The notes beneath the pieces are model-generated. The model worked only from the letters and a program-made list of their open reading frames with translations. It made no database searches and was not told the origin of the DNA. Positions 33,739 to 42,164 of a stretch of DNA of 64,000 nucleotides are shown piece after piece. The stretch's first letter is position 1. Every line of letters starts with the position of its first letter. The position numbers and the translations under genes were made by a program. The stretch comes from Bacillota bacterium (GTDB lineage Bacteria; Bacillota; Clostridia; Acetivibrionales; DSM-1351), in NCBI GenBank assembly GCA_023416275.1, contig JAEZIB010000199.1, forward strand, positions 1 through 64,000. Reading direction: 5' to 3'.

Positions 33739-34797
33739 ATGCCTAAGGGGTCTAAAAATAGCAAAATTACCGAAAAAAGTTCCCTTTTAAAAAGCTTTAA
33801 GTATTATAAAAATAAGGGTTTGAAGGTTGAAGAAATAGCAAAAATTTTAAACATTAATCAGAGTACTGCTAAAAAAATATCTGCCAAGTTAAAACGAAAG
33901 AAATCAGAAAAACAGCGTATACTTGAGAAAATTTCAAATCCATATATTGATTTAAGCCTGTTGGGTTTCAATGAACGTCAGAAAGATATACTTTACAAGT
34001 CAAAAGAATGGTTAACGCAAATAAAGCCACTTAGAGTAATATCTGAGCTGAGAAACAATCCTAAGCTTGATTATCAAAAGGTAATTAGAAATTTAAATAT
34101 TGATACCTTAGATGCTCTGGAGAAGGATTTTTCAAAAGAATGGTTTGAAACTCTGATAATACGAGAAGAATTTAAGGATTTTAAGAAACAGCTTCCACAG
34201 ATAAAAAAGGAGATGGAAGAAATTAAAATCTCTGCTGATATGTATGTCTGCTATTCCACAAATAAAACAGTCAATATCTCAGATTTGAAAGAGCTTAAAA
34301 ATCTGATACCTAAAGAGGAATGCTATCCATTGCCTAAATCCATAACTAAAAGATTAATGATACCTGAAAACATTGCAATAATGCATGATGCAAAATATCT
34401 TCAAGTCTCAAATGATATAAATATCCTTGAAAATAAAATAACAAAGTTGAGAGTACAGATTTTAAATAAATATATTTCTCATCTAAGTGTTGGTACAAAG
34501 AGATTGATAAATATTTATTTTAAAAATCCACTTCTAAATAACGAACTTAAATCACTAGAAGCTGATGAAAGCTTATGGGTTGATATTAATATGTTTTTTG
34601 AACAATATAATACCAATTTATCTGATGAGAATAAGGAAAATACCAGTATTGATGAAATTAAACAAGGATTTTCATATGAGGAAATGTTAGAACTTGAGAA
34701 TCAGGCATTTGTATCAGGATGTGGAAAGAGAATCGGAAAGATGGGGAGCAGCAGGACTGGGCAAAAGATGTCATATGCAATGAATTTACTTAAGTGA
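33739..34797 (+). CDS. helix-turn-helix protein of unknown function
   Basis: From the ATG at 33739, behind GGAGGATATCC, the protein is 352 aa. A helix-turn-helix lies near residues 28-55 (GLKVEEIAKILNINQSTAKK). The rest is highly charged and helical, ending in a basic GKRIGKMGSSRTGQKMSY tail. It is the last gene of the replication block. It might bind origin or single-stranded DNA, but I recognise no family. Confidence 0.6.
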   Translation: MPKGSKNSKITEKSSLLKSFKYYKNKGLKVEEIAKILNINQSTAKKISAKLKRKKSEKQRILEKISNPYIDLSLLGFNERQKDILYKSKEWLTQIKPLRVISELRNNPKLDYQKVIRNLNIDTLDALEKDFSKEWFETLIIREEFKDFKKQLPQIKKEMEEIKISADMYVCYSTNKTVNISDLKELKNLIPKEECYPLPKSITKRLMIPENIAIMHDAKYLQVSNDINILENKITKLRVQILNKYISHLSVGTKRLINIYFKNPLLNNELKSLEADESLWVDINMFFEQYNTNLSDENKENTSIDEIKQGFSYEEMLELENQAFVSGCGKRIGKMGSSRTGQKMSYAMNLLK

Positions 34798-34868
34798 ATA
34801 GTACAGGACTGCTATTGACATCAATAAAATTTTTAATATCATTATGTTTAAATAGATTGGAGTATATT

Positions 34869-35274
34869 ATGGAAAAGAAGAATTTTGTAATTGATGGAAA
34901 TAAAATTAATAGCTAAGATGATTTTTTAGAGAATCATATAGCATGCTTACAGAGGAATTCGAGTTTGTAAAGGGAAGCCTTGATAGTTTTAATGACATAT
35001 TACGGGGTGGATTCGGTGTGTTTGAAGATGAACCCATTAAAATAGTGTTTGTAAACACAGCTAGGATAATGGAGATGTTGGGTCATGAAGAAACTATAAG
35101 GTATTATGATGCTATTTAAAAAACTTGTCATCCATTAAATATATTGATAGTATAAGTCAGAAGTTAGAAAAGGCTAAACAACACATAGGAAATACCTTAT
35201 TTGATATTATTATTGAAATACTCCAAAAACATGATCACATTGAATTAGTATTTAGGGGCTCATATGGGGTATGA
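34869..35274 (+). pseudogene. decayed barstar-family gene
   Basis: The first frame starts at the ATG at 34869 (NFVIDGNKINS) and hits a TAA after 17 codons. A second frame from 34943 reads VKGSLDSFNDILRGGFGVFE and stops at 35117. A third frame continues KYIDSISQKLEKAKQH and NTLFDIIIEILQKHDHIELV to the TGA at 35272. Together they match the layout of barstar-type ribonuclease inhibitors with two or three disruptions. Barstar proteins neutralise barnase-like RNase toxins; no RNase gene is visible nearby. Confidence 0.7.
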
Positions 35275-35542
35275 TACATCGACTGTTAGGTATAAGCATG
35301 ATAGATTTATAAATGGAAAATAATGTTTAGCATCTATTGGCACTTTTTATATGTTATATTAGTATTATCAAAAAATATGTCACCAAATACCACTTTAAAT
35401 GTTTTATAATCATATTATCAAAAAATATATTCAGCAGGGACAAAAAAGTAGTTGTCATTGTGAAAGCTGCTTTTTAATTGTTATTGCAGGAATTTTCTTT
35501 GTGAAAATGATGTGGGAGAGTAAGAAATAGGTTGCTTAATCT
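35275..35542 (+). other. gene-free stretch
   Basis: GACAA and TTGTC around 35437-35458 form a small stem before GCTGCTTTTTAATTG (about 35467), perhaps an old terminator. No gene is seen before the tRNA fragment. Confidence 0.35.
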
Positions 35543-35567
35543 GTAGGTTTGATTCCTGCTGGTCCCA
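35543..35567 (+). pseudogene. 3' end of a tRNA gene (T-arm and acceptor strand)
   Basis: GTAGG-TTTGATT-CCTGC is a perfect T-arm, followed by TGGTCCC and the discriminator A, as at a tRNA 3' end. No matching GGGACCA acceptor strand, D-arm or clear anticodon arm lies upstream, so the 5' part is missing. Such fragments are typical left-overs of integration at tRNA genes. Confidence 0.5.
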
Positions 35568-35638
35568 TTTAATACAGACTTGAGATGGACATGCAAATTC
35601 CCTTGATAAAGGTGCTCAGCTACGGTTGATGCCTTTTG

Positions 35639-35667
35639 TTGAAATATTATAAATATTGATGTATAAT
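35639..35667 (+). promoter_or_regulatory. promoter of the NDT-like gene
   Basis: TTGAAA (35639-35644) and a consensus TATAAT (35662-35667) are spaced by 17 bp, 35 bp upstream of the ATG. Confidence 0.65.
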
Positions 35668-35702
35668 AATGGAATATAATTGATAATTAGGGTGGGGTTA
35701 AT

Positions 35703-36554
35703 ATGAAGAGTAATGATAGCATAGACGAGAAAGATAAAGAAATTAGTTATGAAAATAAATGCTTCGTTATAATGCCTATAAGTGACCAAGACAATTATCC
35801 TGCTGGTCACTTCCAAAAAGTATATGATCAGATATTTATTCCAGCAATAAAGGATGCAGGATATGTACCGTATAGAGTAGATGAAAACAAAATATGCGAT
35901 TCAATCATTGGAAAAATATTTACAGCAATACAAGAGTGCCCAATGGCAATTTGCGACTTAAGTTCTAGAAATCCTAACGTATTATATGAATTAGGAATAA
36001 GACAAGCTTATGATAAACCTGTTGTATTAATTCAAGATGATAAAACGGATAAAATTTTTGATGTAAGTGGAATAAATACTGTTTATTACAATAGTGGCAG
36101 ACTATATGAAGATGTTATTAATTCAAGAAATGATATTACTGAAGCTATAAATGCTACTAAATTAAATAAATCAAATATAACTTCATTAGTACGCATAATT
36201 AGAACAAATAAGGCTTTATTAGAAAATTCAACTATTTCGCATGAAGATAAATTAGAGTATACACTTATGGCATTGGCTAATGAACTAAAAGATATAAAAA
36301 TGCAGATAAATGAATTAACTAGCGGACAAATTAAAGAAAATTCTATAAAAGGAGTTAACAGTATAGATATATTTAATGAAATTAGTAGAAGAGTTGATGA
36401 AAATTTATGTAATATGGAAGACTTATTAAAGTTCAGAGAATTTCTTCGAGGCATTAATAAAGATACGTTAACAGTAAAAGAAAAATCGGTTTTAAGATTA
36501 ACAATTAATAAAATTAAAGGAAAGCTTAATGAAGCATATTGTGATAATGAATAG
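35703..36554 (+). CDS. nucleoside 2-deoxyribosyltransferase-like protein, possible defence effector
   Basis: The first 150 residues of this 283-aa protein carry FVIMPISDQD, FIPAIKDAGYVPYRVDENK, AMAICDLSSRNPNVLYELGI-type motifs and KPVVLIQDD. This is the Rossmann-like fold of nucleoside 2-deoxyribosyltransferases, related to TIR domains. The C-terminal half is helical. Related domains act as nucleotide- or NAD-consuming effectors in retrons and other defence systems; that role here is inference. The gene has its own promoter and terminator, so it is a single-gene unit. Confidence 0.72.
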   Translation: MKSNDSIDEKDKEISYENKCFVIMPISDQDNYPAGHFQKVYDQIFIPAIKDAGYVPYRVDENKICDSIIGKIFTAIQECPMAICDLSSRNPNVLYELGIRQAYDKPVVLIQDDKTDKIFDVSGINTVYYNSGRLYEDVINSRNDITEAINATKLNKSNITSLVRIIRTNKALLENSTISHEDKLEYTLMALANELKDIKMQINELTSGQIKENSIKGVNSIDIFNEISRRVDENLCNMEDLLKFREFLRGINKDTLTVKEKSVLRLTINKIKGKLNEAYCDNE

Positions 36555-36565
36555 TTATATTTATC

Positions 36566-36596
36566 AAGAGCCTTCAGAAGTAGAGGCTCTTTTCTT
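36566..36596 (+). terminator. terminator of the NDT-like gene
   Basis: AAGAGCC (36566-36572) pairs with GGCTCTT (36585-36591), and TTCTTATAT follows. Confidence 0.75.
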
Positions 36597-36790
36597 ATAT
36601 CCAGAACAAAACGAACGGATGTGAGACTTATGGCTAAATTAACAGCAAAGCAAGAATGATATATATTTAGAGAAGTTAAAAAATAAGTGCTTCAATAAAA
36701 AAGTAATTGACATATGGAAGTTACTTTAAATTTTTATTGTAGGAATTATCCTTTTTATGTAGAAATATGGAAATACAAAAGAGATTAAAT

Positions 36791-36976
36791 ATGGGATATC
36801 ATAGATATAAAAATAAAAGTGGCGGGTATTACAGAGGAAGAAGTAGAAGTGGTAGATACTATACAAGGTCGGGGTGTTTAGTTCAAATGACAGTTATATT
36901 GTTTTTAGTTATAGGGTTATTATATTTGTTTTTAAGTAGGAAAAGGGCTTTCCAGTTTAACCTATTATCAGAATAA
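36791..36976 (+). CDS. small membrane protein with basic N-terminus
   Basis: From the ATG at 36791 the 61-aa product has an Arg/Gly/Tyr/Ser-rich N-terminus (GGYYRGRSRSGRYY) and a single membrane span (VILFLVIGLLYLFL). An upstream ATG at 36767 is possible. The ribosome binding site (AAAGAG) is weak. Function unknown. Confidence 0.4.
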   Translation: MGYHRYKNKSGGYYRGRSRSGRYYTRSGCLVQMTVILFLVIGLLYLFLSRKRAFQFNLLSE

Positions 36977-36998
36977 TTTAAGCTAAGGAGGTGATACT

Positions 36999-37193
36999 AT
37001 GAAGCTTAATCCTATGCAAGAAGATATATTATCAGCTCTCTATAAACAAAAAGTTGGACTTGATAGTCAAGATGTAACAGATGATAACAACGAAATACTT
37101 AACTTGCTGGTTGATTTAGGTTATGTATCATATATTTTTGGTAATTATGAGATATCTGATAAAGGAATTAAATATTGTAACAACTCTAACTGA
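36999..37193 (+). CDS. small winged-helix-like protein
   Basis: This 64-aa protein starts behind a strong AAGGAGGTGATACT site. It reads LNPMQEDILSALYKQKVGLD and then LLVDLGYVSYIFGNYEISDK, ending in GIKYC. That is the pattern of a minimal winged helix. It is followed at once by a terminator. Confidence 0.6.
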   Translation: MKLNPMQEDILSALYKQKVGLDSQDVTDDNNEILNLLVDLGYVSYIFGNYEISDKGIKYCNNSN

Positions 37194-37212
37194 GCCTTTG
37201 GGCTCTTTTTTA
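37192..37212 (+). terminator. terminator after the winged-helix gene
   Basis: GAGCC and GGCTC with a TTTG loop, then TTTTTTATT. Confidence 0.8.
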
Positions 37213-37401
37213 TTGGACTAATAAATCGAAAATAAAAAATTAAGGTGTGGTAGTAATTCTAAAAAGGATTTGTAAATTACACAGGATGCAATCTGTCCGT
37301 GCAAAGGGTTAAGAGATTTTTGTATAATAGTGCTTCATGATTTAATTCAAGATAAAACGCAATTTATTTATTTTGTGACAAAAATAGTATCGGAGGTTAA
37401 T

Positions 37402-39291
37402 ATGGGAAGGATTTTAGTTTTAGCTGAAAAACCGGCAATGGGGCGTGATATAGCAAGGGTGTTAAATTGTACTCAGAATGGCAAAGGTGGTGGCTTCATA
37501 CTAGGAAACAATTATGTGGTAACCTGGGCAATAGGTCATCTGGTTACACTATGCGAAGCAAAAGACTATGATAAGTCCTTTAAAAAATGGTCTTTTGAAA
37601 CATTACCGATAATACCTAGACAAATGCAGATAAAGACTATATATGATACTGAAAAACAGTTTATGATTATTAAAAGCTTGATGAATGATGATGGGATAGA
37701 CAGTATTATATTTGCTACTGATGCAGGGCGAGAAGGAGAATTGATTGCTAGGTTGATTTATATTATGGCAGGATGTAAAAAACCAGTTTCACGACTCTGG
37801 ATTAGCAGTCTAACGGATGAAGCCATTGCAATAGGCTTTCAAAATATCAGACCAGGAAAAGAATTTGACAATATATTTTATTCTGCACTTTGCAGGGCTT
37901 ACGCTGACTGGATTGTAGGAATTAATTCAACTAGAGCATATTCTATAAAATATACAGTTAAGCTCAGTGTGGGGCGGGTTCAGACACCTACACTTGCACT
38001 TATAGTAAATAAGCAGAAGGAAATAGATGCTTTTAAATCCAAGGATTATTGGGAAATAGAAGCATTGTACGACAAGGGATTTACTGGACAGTGGATGGAT
38101 AAGGATACATCTCAAATAAAAATATATGATAAAGCATCGGCTGCTGAAATAGCAGATAAATGCAAAAATAAAACTGGCATTGTAATAAATATAGAGGATG
38201 ATGAAATAAAGGATTCTCCCCCGCTTTTATATGATTTGACTGAGCTGCAGAGAGATGCAAACAGAAAGTACGGTTATACTGCTCAGGAAACCTTGGAAAT
38301 AGCACAGAAGCTTTATGAGCAGAGAAAATACATAACATATCCCAGAACAGACAGCAGGTACCTGTCCGATGACATTGTTCCTACACTGAATGAAAGAATT
38401 GAAAATCTTATGGTTGAGCCATATTCAAAACTTGCAGCAAAGATATTAAGAATGGAGCAACTACCTATAGGCAGTAGATTTGTTGATAATACAAAGATAT
38501 CTGATCACCATGCAATTATACCAACTCCTGTAAAGCCAAATGTGGAAGCCCTAAATGAAGATGAGGAAAATATATATGATCTTGTTGCTAGACGTTTTTT
38601 AAGTCAATTTTACCCTAAATATGAATATACAATTAAAACCGTTTATACAGAGATTGAAGGTGAGACTTTTGTTTCTAGCGGAAAGACTGTAAATAAATTG
38701 GGTTGGATGGAATGTTATTCAGATAATATTGGTGACGATGTTGACATGGAGGATACTAAAAATAAAAGCAAAGAGAGTACACTAAAGCAGAAACTTCCCT
38801 CAATAAGTATTGGAGATTCCGTTTATGCTACTGATGTAAGAATGCAAGCAAGAAAGACAAAGCCACCTGCAATGTTTACCGAGGCTACTTTATTATCGGC
38901 TATGGAGAACATAGGAAGGTATGTAGATGATAAAGAGCTCAAGGATAAGCTGAAAGAAGTAAAAGGGATAGGTACTCCTGCAACAAGAGCATCAATAATA
39001 GAAAAGCTGATACAGACGGAATACATAAAGCGAAGAAATAAATACATTGTGCCAACAGAAAAAGGTATGAAATTAATTGATGTAGTGCATGAAGAACTCA
39101 AATCTCCTGAAATGACAGGGGAATGGGAAAAGGCACTTTCACAAGTTGCCAAAGGGAAAATGGATATGAATATATTTATGAATTGCATTGTAGATTTTAC
39201 AAAACAGGTTATAGAGGAAATAAGGCAAAGCGAGGGAGGAAAAATATTTGATGGTTATGATACCTATAAACCAAATTATTATAGGCGATAG
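37402..39291 (+). CDS. topB: DNA topoisomerase III
   Basis: From the ATG at 37402, behind ATCGGAGGT, the protein is 629 aa. It has an N-terminal Toprim domain (ILVLAEKPAMGRDIA and FATDAGREGELI) and the type IA core with the catalytic Tyr in YITYPRTDSRYLSDD near residue 313. There is no C-terminal zinc finger. It should relax and decatenate DNA using a single-strand break. Topoisomerase III genes are common on conjugative elements and large plasmids. It overlaps the next gene by about 40 bases, so they are coupled. The longer frame from 37330 lacks a site. Confidence 0.94.
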   Translation: MGRILVLAEKPAMGRDIARVLNCTQNGKGGGFILGNNYVVTWAIGHLVTLCEAKDYDKSFKKWSFETLPIIPRQMQIKTIYDTEKQFMIIKSLMNDDGIDSIIFATDAGREGELIARLIYIMAGCKKPVSRLWISSLTDEAIAIGFQNIRPGKEFDNIFYSALCRAYADWIVGINSTRAYSIKYTVKLSVGRVQTPTLALIVNKQKEIDAFKSKDYWEIEALYDKGFTGQWMDKDTSQIKIYDKASAAEIADKCKNKTGIVINIEDDEIKDSPPLLYDLTELQRDANRKYGYTAQETLEIAQKLYEQRKYITYPRTDSRYLSDDIVPTLNERIENLMVEPYSKLAAKILRMEQLPIGSRFVDNTKISDHHAIIPTPVKPNVEALNEDEENIYDLVARRFLSQFYPKYEYTIKTVYTEIEGETFVSSGKTVNKLGWMECYSDNIGDDVDMEDTKNKSKESTLKQKLPSISIGDSVYATDVRMQARKTKPPAMFTEATLLSAMENIGRYVDDKELKDKLKEVKGIGTPATRASIIEKLIQTEYIKRRNKYIVPTEKGMKLIDVVHEELKSPEMTGEWEKALSQVAKGKMDMNIFMNCIVDFTKQVIEEIRQSEGGKIFDGYDTYKPNYYRR

Positions 39292-40147
39292 ATTTAGAAA
39301 AAACATAGACCTGGAAAAAGTTCGTTTGCTGGCTGAGTCGATTAAAGAAATTGGATTGCAGCAGCCCATAAAACTTACTGAAGATAAGAGACTTATTTTT
39401 GGAATGCACAGGCTAGAGGCAGTAAAATTAAACGGTGAATCGGAAATAGAATGTGAAATATCACATGAATCAGATCCATTAAAAGTAGAACTGGCTGAAA
39501 TAGATGAAAATCTTATGAGAAATGAATTGCATTATCTGGACAGAGGATTGCATCTTGCACGTCGAAAAGAAATATATGAACAGCTTTATCCACAAACTGT
39601 AGCCAGAAACAAGCCAGGCCATGCTAATAATTTTGAGTCTTCAGGCGAAATAATTTCGTATGATCCGAAACCCTTTACTGAAGATGTTGCAAATAAATTA
39701 AATGTATCACAAAGAACAGTACAGAATGAAATCCAGATAGCAAAAAATCTAATTCCTGAAATGCAGAAAATAATTGTAGAAAAGGATGTCGGAAAGGTAG
39801 ACGCAATAAAGCTGGCAAGACTGCTATCAGAGGATCAGCAAAAAATAATAGAAAAAATAAATGTTGAAGGAGCCGGCACAATACAAACAGCAATAACAGA
39901 ACTGAAAAGAGAGGGTAAAATCAAACAGCCAGATGCGAAAGCAAATCCTGAAGATGGTATGCCAGAAGAAATCAGAGATATATTACAAACAGCACGGCTG
40001 CTTAACAGACAAATACCTATTTTACTTGAAACAAAAGTTTCAGAGGACATAAAAAGCTATTTGCATGACTGTCTGTTGCAGCTTCGTAATGAACTAGATA
40101 GGTCGCTTAATATATTAAGTGATAAAGAAGAAAATATAAAAAACTGA
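39251..40147 (+). CDS. second ParB/RepB/Spo0J-like DNA-binding protein
   Basis: This protein of about 298 aa has the ParB N-domain (LAESIKEIGLQQPIKL near residue 28, LIFGMHRLEAVKL near 50, and DENLMRNELHYLDRG). It also has a helix-turn-helix (FTEDVANKLNVSQRTVQNEI). It belongs to a different branch from the ParB at 26498 and has no adjacent ParA. GAGGGAGG lies inside the end of topB. It may be a replication or transcription factor rather than a partition protein. Confidence 0.85.
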   Translation: MVMIPINQIIIGDRFRKNIDLEKVRLLAESIKEIGLQQPIKLTEDKRLIFGMHRLEAVKLNGESEIECEISHESDPLKVELAEIDENLMRNELHYLDRGLHLARRKEIYEQLYPQTVARNKPGHANNFESSGEIISYDPKPFTEDVANKLNVSQRTVQNEIQIAKNLIPEMQKIIVEKDVGKVDAIKLARLLSEDQQKIIEKINVEGAGTIQTAITELKREGKIKQPDAKANPEDGMPEEIRDILQTARLLNRQIPILLETKVSEDIKSYLHDCLLQLRNELDRSLNILSDKEENIKN

Positions 40148-40257
40148 ATAGTTAACAGTTATATATTTTGATTATATTAATAGCTAGTACATAGTACTTA
40201 CATTACATCATTGTACCTTCATCATAGCATCTTATTTAACAAAGGACCCGATTATAT

Positions 40258-41265
40258 ATGGATTATTGTAACTGTAAAGAGTGTAATTTTTATCAACAGG
40301 AGTGCTCTGGGTGCTCCATGTGTGAAGCTCCATTGGTGTGCAATAATAATTGCTCAGAGTGTATTTATACATGCAGGAGAAGACCAGGAGCTGCATATTA
40401 TTATAAAAAGATAAATCAAATCGAAAATAAATTAATTCCAAATGAATCATATGAAATGCCAATTTATATTCCAACTATCCCATCGTCATTAAACATAAGC
40501 TATAGCGTAAGTGATATGCCCATGGTAGCTGTTCATGGCGGAAAATATATGTCTGCAAATGGCAGCAGTATATCAAAGAGCTATGAAGTAAAAGGAGTAC
40601 ACAATGCTCTGAATCTTAATAAAGAGACAAAAATCATACTACATTTCTATGTGAAAGATAGGACATTAGAAGGCTTTTGGAATAATAGAAAAAATATTTA
40701 TAATCAATTAAAAAATGAGAGCTTTTCATTTATCATTGCTCCTAATTTCTCAGTATACGAGGATTCCCCAAGGATTGAACATCTGATAAATATCCGGCGA
40801 AGTATGATTGTATATAATGAGCTTAGAAAAGCAGGAATAGATGCAGTTCCAGATGTTAGCTGGTATGATATAAAGGATCTTGAGAAATGGACTGAGCTCA
40901 TCAAAGAATGTAATATTAAACTATTTGCGTTTTCCTTCCAGACAGTTGGATTGGCAAAGAGATCAACCAATGCCTGGAAGGGGTATATGTTGGGACTCAA
41001 ATATTTGTGCCAGCGGGTACCTAATGATGTTGGTGTCATTATAGTTGGACTTTCTGGACGAGGCAGGATAAAAGAAATACTGAAGGTAACAGCAAATAGA
41101 AAAGTAGCTTTTATAAATACATACGCTTTTATGAGGGCAAAAAGCGGCAGAAACTATAGTAGTACAGAAATGCAGATAAATAAAACACATGATGAATTGA
41201 TAATAGAGAATGTGAAGGAGATGATGGGGAGGTATGGGGTGTTGAAAGGATGGGAATGCCCATAA
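40258..41265 (+). CDS. DUF4417 protein with Cys-rich N-terminus
   Basis: The 335-aa protein starts with a dense Cys cluster (CNCKEC, CSGCSMC, CNNNCSEC; 10 or more Cys in the first 40 residues) likely to bind metal. Later it reads FWNNRKNIYNQLKNESFSFI and then APNFSVYEDSPR, as in DUF4417 proteins of phages and mobile elements. Their function is not established. The ATG follows AAAGGACCC. It lies downstream of topB and the second ParB-like gene on the same strand. Confidence 0.75.
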   Translation: MDYCNCKECNFYQQECSGCSMCEAPLVCNNNCSECIYTCRRRPGAAYYYKKINQIENKLIPNESYEMPIYIPTIPSSLNISYSVSDMPMVAVHGGKYMSANGSSISKSYEVKGVHNALNLNKETKIILHFYVKDRTLEGFWNNRKNIYNQLKNESFSFIIAPNFSVYEDSPRIEHLINIRRSMIVYNELRKAGIDAVPDVSWYDIKDLEKWTELIKECNIKLFAFSFQTVGLAKRSTNAWKGYMLGLKYLCQRVPNDVGVIIVGLSGRGRIKEILKVTANRKVAFINTYAFMRAKSGRNYSSTEMQINKTHDELIIENVKEMMGRYGVLKGWECP

Positions 41266-41608
41266 AACATAATTTCGAAGATGCAAAAGAGGATCGACAT
41301 AATGTATTCAATAGGAGTGAAAATAAATTTGTTGATAGTAAAAATTATTATAATTAAAAATTATTGGAATACTGCTTCGGCTCCATGATTTTGATTTTTC
41401 AAAGTTTGGTAAAGTTGCTTTTTCATAGAATTCACCCGTTTATAAAAAAGTAACGGCAATCAACAATATCTTTTCGATTATTGGGCGATTTTTCAAATAT
41501 CAAGTGGTTTCGTAAAATTTTATAAAATAATATTTTCTGTATTCAGAAACTCCTTAAGGACTAATGGTCACATTATTTACAGCAACTGCACATTAACAAA
41601 TGGATATA

Positions 41609-41637
41609 TTGACAAAATGATAGGTTTATGGTATGTT
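41609..41637 (+). promoter_or_regulatory. promoter in the gene-poor stretch
   Basis: TTGACA (41609-41614) and TATGTT (41632-41637) are 17 bp apart. It could drive the secreted-protein gene with a leader of about 520 nt, or the decayed gene. Confidence 0.5.
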
Positions 41638-41777
41638 TTACCTAAATTGGGTATAAATAATTTGTCATATATGGTAAGAGTGAACAAATGTCTTGGTGAA
41701 TTTTGTATAATGTTAAAATGGCTTAAAAGGTACTGACAATGAACCATGCAAAGAACCTTTTAAATAAAGCAAACCTA

Positions 41778-41816
41778 AATAAAAGGTAGCTATAGCTTTA
41801 TTATAAACCTTTTATT
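41778..41816 (+). repeat. inverted repeat / hairpin
   Basis: AATAAAAGGT (41778-41787) and ACCTTTTATT (41807-41816) are perfect arms around 19 nt. A ribosome binding site and a very short frame follow 25 bp later, so it might be regulatory. Confidence 0.4.
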
Positions 41817-42164
41817 AACGTTTGTATATTTGCTTGTAATAAGGGGGGATGAAATGCTAAAGTTAAGTTTTGAATCATCACTTTTACCACAGCTATGATG
41901 ATAGTACCCAATATGGTTTGAATGCTTTCAAAAAATGTAGCTTTTGTCTATACCGATAATGGTTATAGCGGTAGTATATAATGAAATTGGATTTACTTGA
42001 GTTATCAAGGACGTCAAGCTATAAAAGTCATAGGAATTCAAAGTCTACATTATTATCAAAGCTAGTAATTATATCGGTAGGCAGAAAAAATTGTGAGGGG
42101 TACTTCTGAGTAGTAGGAGAAGATATCCATAGAAACAAAAATCAATTATAAATGGAGAATATTT

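Larger units (their letters stand above)
41266..42164 (+). other. 900-bp gene-poor stretch
   Basis: It holds a good promoter (41609-41637), a hairpin (41778-41816) and a very strong GGGGGG ribosome binding site near 41843. That site is followed by ATG and only 14 codons, then further stops. Several short frames downstream look like debris. I interpret the stretch as the remains of one expressed gene plus the leader of the secreted-protein gene at 42165. Confidence 0.45.

Noticed and set aside
35510..35567. A complete tRNA gene
   Set aside because: The T-arm and 3' acceptor strand are clear, but no matching 5' acceptor strand or D-arm exists and the length to the nearest GGGA is too short.
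36631..36657. Short frame starting MAKLTAKQE, like a terminase small subunit start
   Set aside because: Only nine codons before a TGA, and the following sequence is too short and degenerate to support a phage gene relic.
41760..41820. Possible c-di-GMP riboswitch because of GCAAACC and a stem before a ribosome binding site
   Set aside because: The conserved GEMM core and second helix are not present. It is a plain inverted repeat.
41980..42108. 42-codon frame starting at an ATG in the gene-poor stretch
   Set aside because: No ribosome binding site, poor amino-acid composition and stops in every neighbouring frame. It looks like debris.
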